A stretch of 64,000 nt of DNA, from positions 15,326 to 79,325 of the forward strand of contig DHZH01000004.1 of NCBI GenBank assembly GCA_002414385.1, written 5' to 3'. Under the pieces are notes generated by a model, which did not search any database, was not told where the DNA came from, and saw only the letters and a program-made list of their open reading frames with translations. This document shows, in pieces, positions 8,294 through 17,577 of this stretch (the first letter of the stretch is position 1; every line of letters begins with the position of its first letter). A program made the position numbers and the translations under genes. The stretch comes from Gammaproteobacteria bacterium UBA5109. Lineage in GTDB: Bacteria; Pseudomonadota; Gammaproteobacteria; Pseudomonadales; Pseudohongiellaceae.

Positions 8294-9571
8294 ATGTCCC
8301 AGAATACAAATTTATATAAACCCCTTACCTTGTTACTGGGTGTTTTTTTCCTGCTTTCCTGCTCTCAGGAAGAACCTGCAGTCACTCAGGAACAGGCAGG
8401 TCCAGAACCACAAGCTGCCTCCGATCTTGTTGTTTATACTGGCGCCCGGGTAATCATAGGTGACGGCTCCGCTCCGATTGAAAATGCCGTCATGATTGTT
8501 GAGGATGGCGTGTTTCAGACAGTCGGCAGCAGCGCGTCAACTACCTACCCTGCCGCAGCCACGCAAATTGATCTGAGCGGCATGACAGTCATGCCGGCTA
8601 TTATTGATACCCATGTACATCTGAATACTGAACCCGAAGCCTTGCTTAACGATCTCCGACAGCGTGCCGTTTATGGTGTCAGTGCCGCCATGAGCCTGGG
8701 TCGTGATTATGGTCAGATGCTTGAAATGCATCGTGAAATCATTCCCGGTGCCGCCATTTTCCTGACGGCTGGGCTTGGTATCACTGCACCTGAACCCGGG
8801 CGCTCGGAAGACCCGCACTGGGTCACGACTGTAGAGGAAGCACGTGCTGCAGTCGATCAGGAAGCTTCCCAGGGTGTCGATATCATCAAAATATGGGTAG
8901 ATGATCGAGACGGACAATATGAAAAACTATCACCGGAACTCTATACAGCGGTGATTGAGCAGGCCCATGAGCATGGCCTGCCGGTAACCGCTCATATTTA
9001 TAATCAGGAGGATGCCAAGGGCCTGTTGCGGGCTGGTGTTGATGCCTTTGCTCACGGTGTTCGCGATGTCCCGGTTGATGCGGAACTTATCAGTCTGTTC
9101 CAGCAACGACCCGAAGTTGTGGTGGTTCCCAATTTAACCGACAGAGGTGTCGCTACCGATCTCAGCTGGCTGCAGGGTACCATGCCTGCTGACATACTGG
9201 CAGGCTTGCAGGAGCAGTCAGTGGACAATCCCGGGCAGCAAGCAGAATTTGCCCTGCAGGCAGCCAATCTGGCGGCGCTGAATGAAGCAGGTGTGACCAT
9301 TGCGCTTGGCACTGACGGCAATACACCCTGGGGGCCGCATCTTGAAATGGAAGATATGCTGATCTCAGGCATGACGCCGATGGAAGTAATTTCTGCTGCA
9401 ACAGCAGATGCTGCAGCCTTTGTCGGTCTGGATGATATGGGCAGTATAGAAGCCGGAAAAAATGCAGATTTTATCGTTCTGGAAGCCAATCCCCTGGACG
9501 ATATTACCAATACCCGTCGTATAGCCGATGTTTATTTACGCGGGGAACAGGTTAACCGTGATGCGATGTAA
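8294..9571 (+). CDS. Amidohydrolase-family lipoprotein
   Basis: A 425-residue exported hydrolase. The signal ends in a lipobox-like LLSCSQ (Cys near residue 24), so it is probably lipid-anchored. The TIM-barrel metal-dependent amidohydrolase motifs are present in order: DTHVHLN (HxH), IIKIWVDD, VTAHIYNQE, AFAHGVRD and LGTDGNTPWG, followed by the C-terminal GKNADFIVLEANPLDDI. Such proteins hydrolyse amide or lactone bonds, often in cyclic dipeptides or imidazolone-like compounds. The substrate is unknown. A Shine-Dalgarno site (GGGAGA) precedes the ATG. Confidence 0.88.
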   Translation: MSQNTNLYKPLTLLLGVFFLLSCSQEEPAVTQEQAGPEPQAASDLVVYTGARVIIGDGSAPIENAVMIVEDGVFQTVGSSASTTYPAAATQIDLSGMTVMPAIIDTHVHLNTEPEALLNDLRQRAVYGVSAAMSLGRDYGQMLEMHREIIPGAAIFLTAGLGITAPEPGRSEDPHWVTTVEEARAAVDQEASQGVDIIKIWVDDRDGQYEKLSPELYTAVIEQAHEHGLPVTAHIYNQEDAKGLLRAGVDAFAHGVRDVPVDAELISLFQQRPEVVVVPNLTDRGVATDLSWLQGTMPADILAGLQEQSVDNPGQQAEFALQAANLAALNEAGVTIALGTDGNTPWGPHLEMEDMLISGMTPMEVISAATADAAAFVGLDDMGSIEAGKNADFIVLEANPLDDITNTRRIADVYLRGEQVNRDAM

Positions 9572-9666
9572 TTGCTGTCATCCGTCACTATAAATTTAAC
9601 GTAAGACTTAAAAAATAAAACCAAACCAACATACTGATAACAAAAAATTAAAGAGGAAGCTCCGTG

Positions 9667-10827
9667 ATGAAAAAAACATGTCAACTTATAACTATAATCT
9701 GTTTGCTGTCTGGCGGGATTTTTTCTGCCAACGCGCAGATGTCCACTTACTATGCAACGCATCATAATTACCGCGCCGTTCCGGTCGCTGAGGGACTGAT
9801 TCAACCCTGGGCCATGGCCTGGCTGCCAAACGGCGACATGCTGATTACCGAAAAACCGGGACGCCTGCGCATTGTGCGAGACGGCCAGTTACTCGCCAAC
9901 GAAGTACCTGGTGTTCCTGGAGTTGTTTATGAAGGCCAGGGCGGCTTGTTTGATGTACTGCCCCACCCTGATTTTGCCGACAATCAATTGCTTTACCTGA
10001 GTTTTGCCAAGCCAACTGCTGATGATGGCTCAACTACGGCAATTGTTCGTGGCCGACTCAATAATGACCGCCTGACAGATGTCGAGGAAATCTTTGCCGC
10101 CAATTCTGTGGGGCGCGGTCACTACGGTGGCCGTATGGCTTTTGACGAAGACGGTTATCTGTTTTTGAGCATCGGAGACCGGCAGGCACCCCCCGAAGGT
10201 GATCTGGAAAGTCATCCGGCGCAGGATACCAGCAACCATCACGGTGCCATGGTACGACTCAATGATGACGGCAGCATTCCTAGTGACAATCCCTTTATCG
10301 GAGAGCGCGGTGTAGAACCGGCAATCTGGAGTTACGGTCACCGCAGCCCACAGGGTCTGGCCTTTCATCCTGAAACCGGTGACCTGTGGGAAACCGAGCA
10401 TGGCCCACAGGGCGGCGATGAACTCAATCTCATTGTTGCCGGCAATAACTATGGCTGGCCGGTAATCGGTTACGGCGTCAACTATGGTCCGGGAATTCCC
10501 ATTCATGAAAGTTCTGTAGAGGCCGGGATGGAGCAACCCACGCATTTCTGGGTTCCTTCCATTGCCGCTTCAGGCTTGATGATCTATACCGGCGATAAAT
10601 TCCCGCAATGGTACGGCGATATTTTTGCCGGTGGGCTGGCAGGTGAACAGCTGGCGCATCTCATGCTTACCGATGATTACCGCAGCGTTGAACGGGAAGA
10701 AACCCTGCTCTATGGTATCGGCCGCATCCGTGATGTCAGACAGGGTCCGGAAGGTTATATTTATGTCGCCGTAGAAGACGCTAACGGCGAACCTACTTCA
10801 GTAGTCAGGCTTGAGCCGGTACAATAA
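9667..10827 (+). CDS. PQQ-dependent sugar dehydrogenase (soluble aldose dehydrogenase family)
   Basis: The 386-residue protein has a signal peptide (to about residue 24) and the six-bladed propeller of the YliI/GdhB glucose/sorbosone dehydrogenase family: LIQPWAMAWLPNGDMLITEK, GGLFDVLPHPDF, GRGHYGGRMAFDEDGYLFLSIGDR, WSYGHRSPQGLAFHP, WETEHGPQGGDELNLI and NNYGWPVIGYG. Members oxidise sugars in the periplasm using PQQ and calcium. No pqq genes are in the window. The ATG at 9667 is preferred to a GTG three bases earlier; AGAGGAAG lies upstream. A strong terminator follows. Confidence 0.9.
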   Translation: MKKTCQLITIICLLSGGIFSANAQMSTYYATHHNYRAVPVAEGLIQPWAMAWLPNGDMLITEKPGRLRIVRDGQLLANEVPGVPGVVYEGQGGLFDVLPHPDFADNQLLYLSFAKPTADDGSTTAIVRGRLNNDRLTDVEEIFAANSVGRGHYGGRMAFDEDGYLFLSIGDRQAPPEGDLESHPAQDTSNHHGAMVRLNDDGSIPSDNPFIGERGVEPAIWSYGHRSPQGLAFHPETGDLWETEHGPQGGDELNLIVAGNNYGWPVIGYGVNYGPGIPIHESSVEAGMEQPTHFWVPSIAASGLMIYTGDKFPQWYGDIFAGGLAGEQLAHLMLTDDYRSVEREETLLYGIGRIRDVRQGPEGYIYVAVEDANGEPTSVVRLEPVQ

Positions 10828-10857
10828 ACTGAAGTAACAATTTAGAGCTCAACTTTT

Positions 10858-10883
10858 AAAACCCGGCCCTAGGGCCGGGTTTT
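10858..10883. terminator. Bidirectional rho-independent terminator
   Basis: A perfect 20-base palindrome (acccggccctagggccgggt, 10861-10880) is flanked by A's on the left and T's on the right, so it can end both the sugar dehydrogenase transcript and the opposing membrane-protein transcript. It overlaps the last codons of the minus-strand gene. Confidence 0.88.
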
Positions 10884-11579
10884 ATTTATCTGCAGGGTCA
10901 GAACTGCCGGATCATGCCGCAGACAAAGTGCCACAGCGGCAAAATAACAATTCAGTAATAAGGCCAGAATCCACTCAAAAGCATCTTCAACCCGGTCATA
11001 GTCAGTGCCGAGCATTGCATCGAGAATGAGGCTGAAAACGCCCACTGCCAGCAACAGACTGCTCAGTGCAAACAGTCGACTGTGCCAGAGCAGCAGATGC
11101 CTGTCATTTTTCAGGCGTCCAAGCTCACCAATCAGTCGGGTCAGCAGAAGCTGCGCCAGATAGGTAAAAGCAAAAGCCAGTACCACACCGGTCCGGCGTA
11201 AATTCTGATAGGCATCACCCTCTTCCCCGAGTGCTATGGTATAGACAATCAGGCTGAGCGCCGCAATGGTACCCAGCAAGGGCATTGACCACAGGCTTTT
11301 TGGCAGACGGGTGTCCGCAGCCTGCCTGCGCCATGCCGCGATACAGTACCAGAACAGCATGCTGAGCAATGCCCCCGGAATCATTACCAGCTTGAACCAG
11401 ATTTTTTCCGGTAACTCTCGTCCGGTAGCGCTGATTGAGGTGCAACTGTCCCAGTAAGGCATGCACCACTCCACATGCCCGGCACTGGCCGCCAGCAGGT
11501 AACTTACATGACTCGCTATAAAGGGCAGTAAGGCCGCAGCCCAGGCGATGCTGTAAAGCGGGACGCCACGCGGTATCAT
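10869..11579 (-). CDS. Six-helix integral membrane protein (possibly Frag1/DRAM/Sfk1-like)
   Basis: The 236-residue protein has about six membrane helices. A long loop after the first helix reads HVEWCMPYWDSCTSISATGRELPEK, contains two Cys, and resembles the conserved first loop of Frag1/DRAM/Sfk1 proteins (a Ser-rich stretch, then a Pro before helix 2). That match is from memory and moderate. Start: the ATG at 11579 has GGAG at the right distance; the longer ORF to 11627 would overlap the divergent gene. Function unknown. Confidence 0.68.
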   Translation of the reverse strand: MIPRGVPLYSIAWAAALLPFIASHVSYLLAASAGHVEWCMPYWDSCTSISATGRELPEKIWFKLVMIPGALLSMLFWYCIAAWRRQAADTRLPKSLWSMPLLGTIAALSLIVYTIALGEEGDAYQNLRRTGVVLAFAFTYLAQLLLTRLIGELGRLKNDRHLLLWHSRLFALSSLLLAVGVFSLILDAMLGTDYDRVEDAFEWILALLLNCYFAAVALCLRHDPAVLTLQINKTRP

Positions 11580-11630
11580 CATCACTCCACTTGAATATTT
11601 CTGACTCGGGGTATTATGCATTTGCAAGAC

Positions 11631-13328
11631 ATGACTGACAAAATCCTGAAACTTTTATTGTGTTTCTCTTGCTGCCAGCCCTGTCTTTTATTTGCTCAGG
11701 ATGACATCCGCAGCATCAGTTGCCAGCCTGATTTCACTCCCTCACCTGATGGCTTTGATTTCCTGAGCGGCAACAACCTGCAGTATTCAGTTCCGGAAAA
11801 CACCCAGATCAGTGATATTCATATTACCCGCCTGCCAATTTTTGATCCTGGCAACCCGGATGAGAACAACTGGATCTACCAGCTGGCGAACCGCTTACAT
11901 ATCCAGACTAAAGTGGACACTATTGAGCAGGTCTTGCTGTTTGATTCAGGCGAAAACTACGATGAACGATCACTGCAGGAAACCGGCAGACTGCTGAGGC
12001 AGCAGAATTATTTTCAGGATGCCACCGTGCAGCCAGTCAGTGTCTGTGGAGACGACGTTGAAATCGAAGTGGTAACCAGGGACACCTGGTCCCTGACACC
12101 GGGCATTTCATTTGACCGCTCCGGAGGTGAAAATTCCTATGCTTTCAATATCCGCGAAGCAAACTTTCTCGGCCGCGGAAAACTGCTTGCTGTTTCCAGG
12201 GAGAAGTCGATAGACCGTGATTCCAATGAATTTCTTTATGATGACCTGAACCTGCTGGGGACGCGTAACACGCTTCGATTTGGTCTGTCAGACAGTAATG
12301 ACGGCTTCAGTCAGTTTATTGATTCCGGTCTGCCCTTTTATTCACTGAACAGCCGCCATAGCTGGCAGTTTAACCTGCTCAATGAGCGTCTGATCGATAC
12401 GCTGTATTTTCGCGGAGAGGAAGTCAATGAAGTGGAACACCGGCTTAAAGCCATGTTTATCCAGTACGGATACTCTACCGGTCTGCGCGACGGTATCAGT
12501 CGCCGTTACCAGTTTGGCTACCATTACGAGGACAGCAGCTTTGCTGACTCTGGCGCGCTGCCACCGCCGGTGGTTTTTCCGGATGATCGAAAATTATCCT
12601 ACCCTTTTGTTGCCTATGAATTGATCGAGGATCGTTATGCCACGGGATTCAACCTGAACCAGATTTACCGTACTGAAGACCTGCACCTGGGGCGCCGGCT
12701 CCATCACCGGCTCGGTTTTGCCAGCGAGGCGCTGGGATCAGATCAGGACCGGCTGATTCTTGAGGGTAGCTACAGGGATACCCTGCATTACAGTGATAAT
12801 GCCCTATGGACCCATAAATTGAACTGGCAAGCCTACTGGAATATTGACACTCAATCCGGTGAAAATATCAAAATCTCTTATGAAAGCCGTTATTTCAGGC
12901 GCTGGTCAGACCGGCATTCCAGTTTTATTCGTTTTGAAGGAACCTATACTCGCAAGCGGAATAGCAATGAGCAGGTTACCCTGGGCGGCCTCAACGGCGC
13001 ACGTGCCTTCGATAACCGTTATCAGGTGGGCGATCGGCGCATGATTCTTAATCTGGAAGACCGCCTTTACACCAATATTCATTTATTTAATCTGATTCGT
13101 GTCGGGGGAGCAGTCTTTATGGACATCGGCAGCGCCTGGTCACCTTACCAGGAAAACGGCAGCGACAACGACATCCTGGCTGATGCCGGTTTCGGCCTGC
13201 GCTTTACTGCCAGTAAGGGAGCATCCAGACAGGTTGCTCATCTGGATTTTGCTTTCCCCATGACCAACATCGACGACCCGGTCGTGGATTCTTTCCAGAT
13301 CGCCTTTAATGTGAAATCCGATTTTTAG
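11631..13328 (+). CDS. BamA/TamA-like outer-membrane surface-antigen protein with POTRA domain
   Basis: A 565-residue protein with a signal peptide (cleavage after LLFAQ), one evident POTRA-like region at about residues 80-150 (VDTIEQVLLFDSGENYDERSL, a helix, then VEIEVVTRDTWSLTPG), and a C-terminal beta-barrel rich in alternating aromatic strands. The barrel has TLGGLNGARAFDNRYQVGDRR, similar to the VRGF region of Omp85 proteins, and ends with a short strand (QIAFNVKSDF). With fewer POTRA domains than BamA it is probably an accessory Omp85 protein. Cargo unknown. The upstream ATG at 11616 is less likely because it overlaps the divergent gene. Confidence 0.8.
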   Translation: MTDKILKLLLCFSCCQPCLLFAQDDIRSISCQPDFTPSPDGFDFLSGNNLQYSVPENTQISDIHITRLPIFDPGNPDENNWIYQLANRLHIQTKVDTIEQVLLFDSGENYDERSLQETGRLLRQQNYFQDATVQPVSVCGDDVEIEVVTRDTWSLTPGISFDRSGGENSYAFNIREANFLGRGKLLAVSREKSIDRDSNEFLYDDLNLLGTRNTLRFGLSDSNDGFSQFIDSGLPFYSLNSRHSWQFNLLNERLIDTLYFRGEEVNEVEHRLKAMFIQYGYSTGLRDGISRRYQFGYHYEDSSFADSGALPPPVVFPDDRKLSYPFVAYELIEDRYATGFNLNQIYRTEDLHLGRRLHHRLGFASEALGSDQDRLILEGSYRDTLHYSDNALWTHKLNWQAYWNIDTQSGENIKISYESRYFRRWSDRHSSFIRFEGTYTRKRNSNEQVTLGGLNGARAFDNRYQVGDRRMILNLEDRLYTNIHLFNLIRVGGAVFMDIGSAWSPYQENGSDNDILADAGFGLRFTASKGASRQVAHLDFAFPMTNIDDPVVDSFQIAFNVKSDF

Positions 13329-13336
13329 GCCGGACT

Positions 13337-14800
13337 TCAGCCTCCCCACTTGAGGAAGTTTAAAAACTCCCGGCGGTTCCTGGGCCCGTAAGTCAGAAAA
13401 TTCGGTTGCGGGTCATTGAGATAATTCTGTTTCTCATACGCCACCATATCCCCCGAAGAATGCAGGCGGATTTCTTCCTGATCAATGTTATAGGGAACGG
13501 CAGCATTAAGACCGAAAACCTTGCGGCGTATTTCCTCAGTAATAGCCGGATAACCGAATCGATCCTGAAACTCCTCGGATATCTGGAAGGTCCGGAAAGC
13601 CTGAATCTGATCCTGAGGTGATCCATACCAGATCGAATCAGTCCCCCACAGTACATTATCTTCCCCGGCATAACGTAAAAGCTTGCCCAGCGCATGAGCA
13701 GCGTTGTCGGGGTCACGCATTAAAAAGCGCCAGGTACTGCCGAGTTCGGCATAGACATTCGAATTGGGCGCCACTTCATTGTCAATCAGGGACTGAATCA
13801 GGGTATCAATGCCGTCACGACCGGCTCCGGCAACGAATTCCTGCTCTGTGACATTGGCGACAAAACCGGAGTGGTATATCAGAAAGTTCATGTCCGGAAA
13901 CATGCGCGCAACAATCCCGATGTCATGACACTGGCTGTGCTCATAGGATTGCGGACCAAATGGCAGGCCCTTGTGCACACAGATATTTCGCACCCCAAGT
14001 CGTCTGGCCCGTTCGATCATGGCAATGCCGGGGTCATCATGCAAAAAGAATCCCCGTCCATCAGGACCAAACTGGGTATAGGTTTTGAAGGCACTTATGT
14101 TCCAGCTTTCCGCCAGTTCATCCATTCCTTCCAGGTCGCCATCCTGATTGGGATTAACCCTTCCATGAATCATCATGCGTTTGCTGCCTTCCAGTTCGGC
14201 CACGATACGCCGGGTTTCATCGGCATCCTCTATGGTGACTGGCTCCATTTCACGGGAAGATGGCACAAAAGACAGAACCATGATGTCTGTATCGCTGTCG
14301 AGAAAAACATCCTTGATAAATTCACTGGCAGACAGGCAGTTCAAATAAGAACGGTCACCTGGTGCGTCAGCCAGTTCGCAGGCGGCTTTTTCAAAAGTTG
14401 AATAGGGCCTGGCATTAGGCGGAACCCTGCTGAGCCAGTCACCATTCGGATTTACGTAATGTCCCTGAACATCAAAGATAAACTCATCACCGCCCAGCTG
14501 CTCGGCAGCAGCCACCTGATCCAGACCAGCCTCTGGGCTTAACTGGAAAAAACCTCCGACTTTACCGGCCTGCGCGTTTACCTGATTCATCGCCAGCAGG
14601 GTAGTTGCGGCGCCACAGCCGGAGATCAGGAACTGACGCCGGCTTTTGGCTGTGCGTCTGGCGTTTTTGTCGGCATCTTCCAGTGCCTGCCGATTGGCAA
14701 TACGATTGGTTTTGCTAATCGGAATTGGCTCAAATTCACCGTTTGAAGTGCTGTCTATCTTGATGGGCAGGCGTAAGCCTTGTGAATCAATTTGCTGCAT
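13337..14800 (-). CDS. Tat-exported amidohydrolase-2 family protein
   Basis: The 487-residue protein has an unusually long n-region followed by a twin-arginine signal (SRRQFLISGCGAATTLLA at about residues 52-70), so it should be exported folded. The rest is a TIM-barrel amidohydrolase-2: MMIHGRVNPNQDG, NICVHKGLPFG, NFLIYHSGFVANV, VYAELGSTWRF and NVLWGTDSIWYGSPQDQIQAF. The first metal motif, normally DxHxH, reads FDVQGHYV, so the first His is Gln. Whether it still binds one or two metals is unclear. It lies convergent to the Omp85-like gene, 8 bp apart. Confidence 0.82.
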   Translation of the reverse strand: MQQIDSQGLRLPIKIDSTSNGEFEPIPISKTNRIANRQALEDADKNARRTAKSRRQFLISGCGAATTLLAMNQVNAQAGKVGGFFQLSPEAGLDQVAAAEQLGGDEFIFDVQGHYVNPNGDWLSRVPPNARPYSTFEKAACELADAPGDRSYLNCLSASEFIKDVFLDSDTDIMVLSFVPSSREMEPVTIEDADETRRIVAELEGSKRMMIHGRVNPNQDGDLEGMDELAESWNISAFKTYTQFGPDGRGFFLHDDPGIAMIERARRLGVRNICVHKGLPFGPQSYEHSQCHDIGIVARMFPDMNFLIYHSGFVANVTEQEFVAGAGRDGIDTLIQSLIDNEVAPNSNVYAELGSTWRFLMRDPDNAAHALGKLLRYAGEDNVLWGTDSIWYGSPQDQIQAFRTFQISEEFQDRFGYPAITEEIRRKVFGLNAAVPYNIDQEEIRLHSSGDMVAYEKQNYLNDPQPNFLTYGPRNRREFLNFLKWGG

Positions 14801-14863
14801 GCTGCCTCCTGTTGTTTTTGTTTATCTGGAGGGATGAGTGATCAATAGATTTGTTTCTTTAAT

Positions 14864-15133
14864 TTATCCGCTGATTATAAAATACTTATAGTGCTGTAAT
14901 TCACCCTGTTTGACGTCAACACGTTTGACTCTGGCCCGCTCCGGGCCTCGCTGTAACCAGTCGACGAACTCCTGCAATTTAGCCTCATCGCCTTCAGCCG
15001 CAAGCCGAACACTGCCATCGGCATGGTTACTGACATTGCCATGAATACCCAACCCTTCAGCAACTTCCTGGGCAGAGGCGCGGAAAAATACTCCCTGTAC
15101 TCTACCGGTGACTGTGATATCGAAATGCTGCAT
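14864..15133 (-). CDS. acyP: Acylphosphatase
   Basis: The 89-residue protein has the full acylphosphatase pattern: GRVQGVFFRASAQEVAE with the phosphate-binding loop and catalytic Arg (FFR), then NVSNHADGSVRLAAEGDE with the catalytic Asn, and YKYFIISG at the C-terminus. It hydrolyses acyl phosphates such as carbamoyl or acetyl phosphate in the cytoplasm. The start at 15133 gives the normal family length; a longer frame to 15205 overlaps the upstream lipoprotein gene. It follows that gene by 4 bp, so they are probably co-transcribed. Confidence 0.92.
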   Translation of the reverse strand: MQHFDITVTGRVQGVFFRASAQEVAEGLGIHGNVSNHADGSVRLAAEGDEAKLQEFVDWLQRGPERARVKRVDVKQGELQHYKYFIISG

Positions 15134-15137
15134 TGTC

Positions 15138-15617
15138 TTAGCCTGTTTCAGTCTCTCCGGATTCTTCTTCCGTACCCAGTTCCTGAATCGGAATCCAGCG
15201 TTCATCGCGCAGCACTTCTACCTCATCAACTGCGTCGTCAGTATCATATGTCACTTTTACCTGAATCTCGGCTCCATCACCCAGCGCACCTTCAGCCGGA
15301 CTGGTAATCAGTTCCGAAAGTCCCAGCGTACCAACAGCCAACAAGCCATAACCCACTGCCCTGCCAGCCCGAAAGGCAGTATTGGTTCCCTGTACAAATG
15401 AAAACACATCAACTTTGTTGCCGCTATCATCTTCTTCGCTGACAACGGGCTGACCCAGTTCAGCGAGTACACGAAAACGGTCCGTACCCGGGTTCAACAC
15501 AGACAGATCCTTGCTGTCAGGGCCGCTGGTTGCCTGGACAACTGAACAGGCCTGTAGTGTCAAAAGTATGATGGGAAGGCTAAGGTATCTAATGAAGCTT
15601 TTGTATTTACAGAGCAT
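15138..15617 (-). CDS. Lipoprotein of unknown function
   Basis: A 159-residue protein with a signal peptide ending in a lipobox (LTLQAC, Cys near residue 24). The mature part has DRFRVLAELGQPVVSEEDDSGNKVDVFSF, a layout like SmpA/OmlA-type small lipoproteins that read structural parameters of a transcript or complex, then a glycine-rich hydrophobic stretch (AVGYGLLAVGTLGLSELI) that may insert in a membrane. No named family is recognised with confidence. It is followed closely by acylphosphatase. Confidence 0.72.
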   Translation of the reverse strand: MLCKYKSFIRYLSLPIILLTLQACSVVQATSGPDSKDLSVLNPGTDRFRVLAELGQPVVSEEDDSGNKVDVFSFVQGTNTAFRAGRAVGYGLLAVGTLGLSELITSPAEGALGDGAEIQVKVTYDTDDAVDEVEVLRDERWIPIQELGTEEESGETETG

Positions 15618-15658
15618 TGGATCTCCTTATTGATGAAATACACAAATAGTGCTTAAAG

Positions 15659-16279
15659 TTATTCTTCCTGCATGATAATCAAGGGCGGTAATCCCAACTG
15701 ATGGCGCAACACTGTGCGTGACTGATTAAGGTTAAACTGCACCAGTTCGACCAGCTTTTCAATCGCCTGTTCCTGGGTTTCGACTGTGTCATCCAGCCAG
15801 ATAACCCCCTGCCAGAATAGTCTGGATTGCTGCGGGTCCAACAAAAACCCCAGCACATGAACAACAGCCTGGCTTTCAAAATTATGTCCTCGGTAATCAT
15901 TAATAAAGGCGGCAAGACTGGTATAGGTTTGCTGGCTCAGAGCCTCCTGTGCTGCTGTGATGGAGGCATCGTTTCCAGTTGCCAGAGGGCGCAGGACCAG
16001 TGCGGCCTGAATTCCGGCTTCAATCAACGCCTGCCTGACTTCGAGGCTTACCGCCGGGCTGATTTCCGGCACCAGGGTATGACTGGCGACAACATCATAA
16101 TCATCCTCTCGCAGTACCCGTACCAGCTCATCTTCAAATATCATTCGGGTTTCCAGATCAGGGGCCATGGCCATCACGGTAAAACGCAGGTACTGGTTAT
16201 TATCCTGCGCCTGCATCAGGCCGCTTGACAGCAAGCAGCAGATAATTAACAAGCTTTTGATTTTAATAAACTTATTCAT
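15659..16279 (-). CDS. Exported protein of unknown function
   Basis: A 206-residue protein with an N-terminal signal peptide (IIKSLLI-type hydrophobic core, cleavage after LMQAQ). The mature part has mixed alpha/beta character (YLRFTVMAMAPDLETRMIFEDELVRVL, then AALVLRPLA, then WQGVIWLDDTVETQEQAIEKLVELVQFNL), somewhat like periplasmic proteins that assess NTP-independent surface polymers, but I do not recognise a family. The start at 16279 is chosen over 16483 because GGGAGC precedes the ATG and it begins the signal peptide. Confidence 0.62.
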   Translation of the reverse strand: MNKFIKIKSLLIICCLLSSGLMQAQDNNQYLRFTVMAMAPDLETRMIFEDELVRVLREDDYDVVASHTLVPEISPAVSLEVRQALIEAGIQAALVLRPLATGNDASITAAQEALSQQTYTSLAAFINDYRGHNFESQAVVHVLGFLLDPQQSRLFWQGVIWLDDTVETQEQAIEKLVELVQFNLNQSRTVLRHQLGLPPLIIMQEE

Positions 16280-16440
16280 TGCTCCCTGCCCCCTTGTTTG
16301 TTGCACTGGAAAGCGCTCACGGAAACTTATTTGAACAGAAAACAGACAAAGCTGGAATAGCCCGCTTATAAATAAGCCAGGGGCCGGGGCAAGCAAGCAG
16401 CGACAGCAGAATATTGTAAAGCTTTTTAACGGTGGAAGTT

Positions 16441-17541
16441 TTAACCAGCCGAACGCTTTGTGATCCTGCGCTTGTGCAGCCACATGTACAGGCCCGTGCC
16501 GAATAATATTGCCGGCAGAAAGCCGGAAATAAATATCAGCCAGCGTCCGACTATCCCCAGTGCGTCGCCATTATGCAGTGGGAAGAACCAGGACAGTATT
16601 TTATTGCCGAGTGGAATGCTTCTGGAGTCCCAGACCGTGATTACCTCGCCGTTATACTGATCTACCCAGACTGTAGAGGCCCCGTACTCGGTCCAGATTT
16701 CTTCCGGATGAATAAAGGATAGCCGGTAAGGAACAGAATCGGCCCCGGGAAGGTAAATACGATACATCTGCGACTCCGGCAGTGCTGACTGAGCGACAGC
16801 CATGATTGCATCGACACTCAAGGGGCTTGCAGCAGCAGGTACCTCAACTTCAGGGTTCGGGAATTCCTCAACCGCAAACAATGAATCTACTGTAGCTTCC
16901 ACCGGCTGCGGAAAAACGATCTCAATGCCGGTCACTGACAACAGCAGGAATATCAGCAGAAAATAGATACCGATAAGTTTATGCAGATCAAGATTCAGCC
17001 GAAAAGCGCCGAGCCCGCGCTTCATGGTGAATGCCCGACGCCAGCCGCCCAGCCGCGGCCACCAGATCACCACACCGGAAATACAGAAAAACAGCATGAC
17101 GATGCCCATCACACCGACAAAGATATGCCCGGCCTCGCCTGCCAGCAGCGCGTAATGCAGGTAATAAAACCAGGTGACAGTATATTCGCCCCAGGTCCTG
17201 ACAGCCGTGACTTCAGCATTACCCGGATTGATCGTGACTTCGATGGAGCCGGGAGCGTCCGGTGGGCCTGGAAAACGGGCAATATGCGGTGCACCGGCAT
17301 GTCGGCCAAGCTGAATGCGGGTCGCCTTGGAACCGTTACCAACTTCCCGGGTCGCATTGGCAAGCGCCAGATCAATCGACGCCAGGCTTGCCGCCGGTTC
17401 AAAATCAGCCGTATGCGGCGCAATCAGTTCATCCAGTTCCCTGTCAAACACAATCAGGCTGCCGGATATGCCGATCACACTGAGCACCAGGCCCAGTACC
17501 AGACCGGCATATTTATGCAGAAGTAATAAAGTCTGACGCAT
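16441..17541 (-). CDS. PepSY-associated membrane protein (iron-regulated, PiuB-like)
   Basis: The 366-residue protein has the PepSY_TM architecture: an N-terminal helix (LVLGLVLSVIGISGSLIVFDRELD), a periplasmic PepSY-like region, helices near 140-160 (GIVMLFFCISGVVIWWP) and 185-210, and a C-terminal helix (WLIFISGFLPAILFGTGLYMWLHKRR). Members help reduce or process iron-siderophore complexes at the inner membrane. It lies 36 bp downstream of a TonB-dependent receptor gene in the same direction, so both are probably expressed from the Fur-controlled promoter. Confidence 0.88.
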   Translation of the reverse strand: MRQTLLLLHKYAGLVLGLVLSVIGISGSLIVFDRELDELIAPHTADFEPAASLASIDLALANATREVGNGSKATRIQLGRHAGAPHIARFPGPPDAPGSIEVTINPGNAEVTAVRTWGEYTVTWFYYLHYALLAGEAGHIFVGVMGIVMLFFCISGVVIWWPRLGGWRRAFTMKRGLGAFRLNLDLHKLIGIYFLLIFLLLSVTGIEIVFPQPVEATVDSLFAVEEFPNPEVEVPAAASPLSVDAIMAVAQSALPESQMYRIYLPGADSVPYRLSFIHPEEIWTEYGASTVWVDQYNGEVITVWDSRSIPLGNKILSWFFPLHNGDALGIVGRWLIFISGFLPAILFGTGLYMWLHKRRITKRSAG

Positions 17542-17577
17542 CGCTAACAGGCTGGCCTGAACTTAATCAATGGCTGC

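Noticed and set aside
9052..9510. 152-codon minus-strand frame in the amidohydrolase lipoprotein gene
   Set aside because: Shadow of a gene with clear metal-binding motifs; its own translation is Ser/Ala-rich and resembles nothing.
13871..14401. 176-codon plus-strand frame opposite the Tat amidohydrolase
   Set aside because: Antisense shadow; the minus-strand gene has a Tat signal and barrel motifs.
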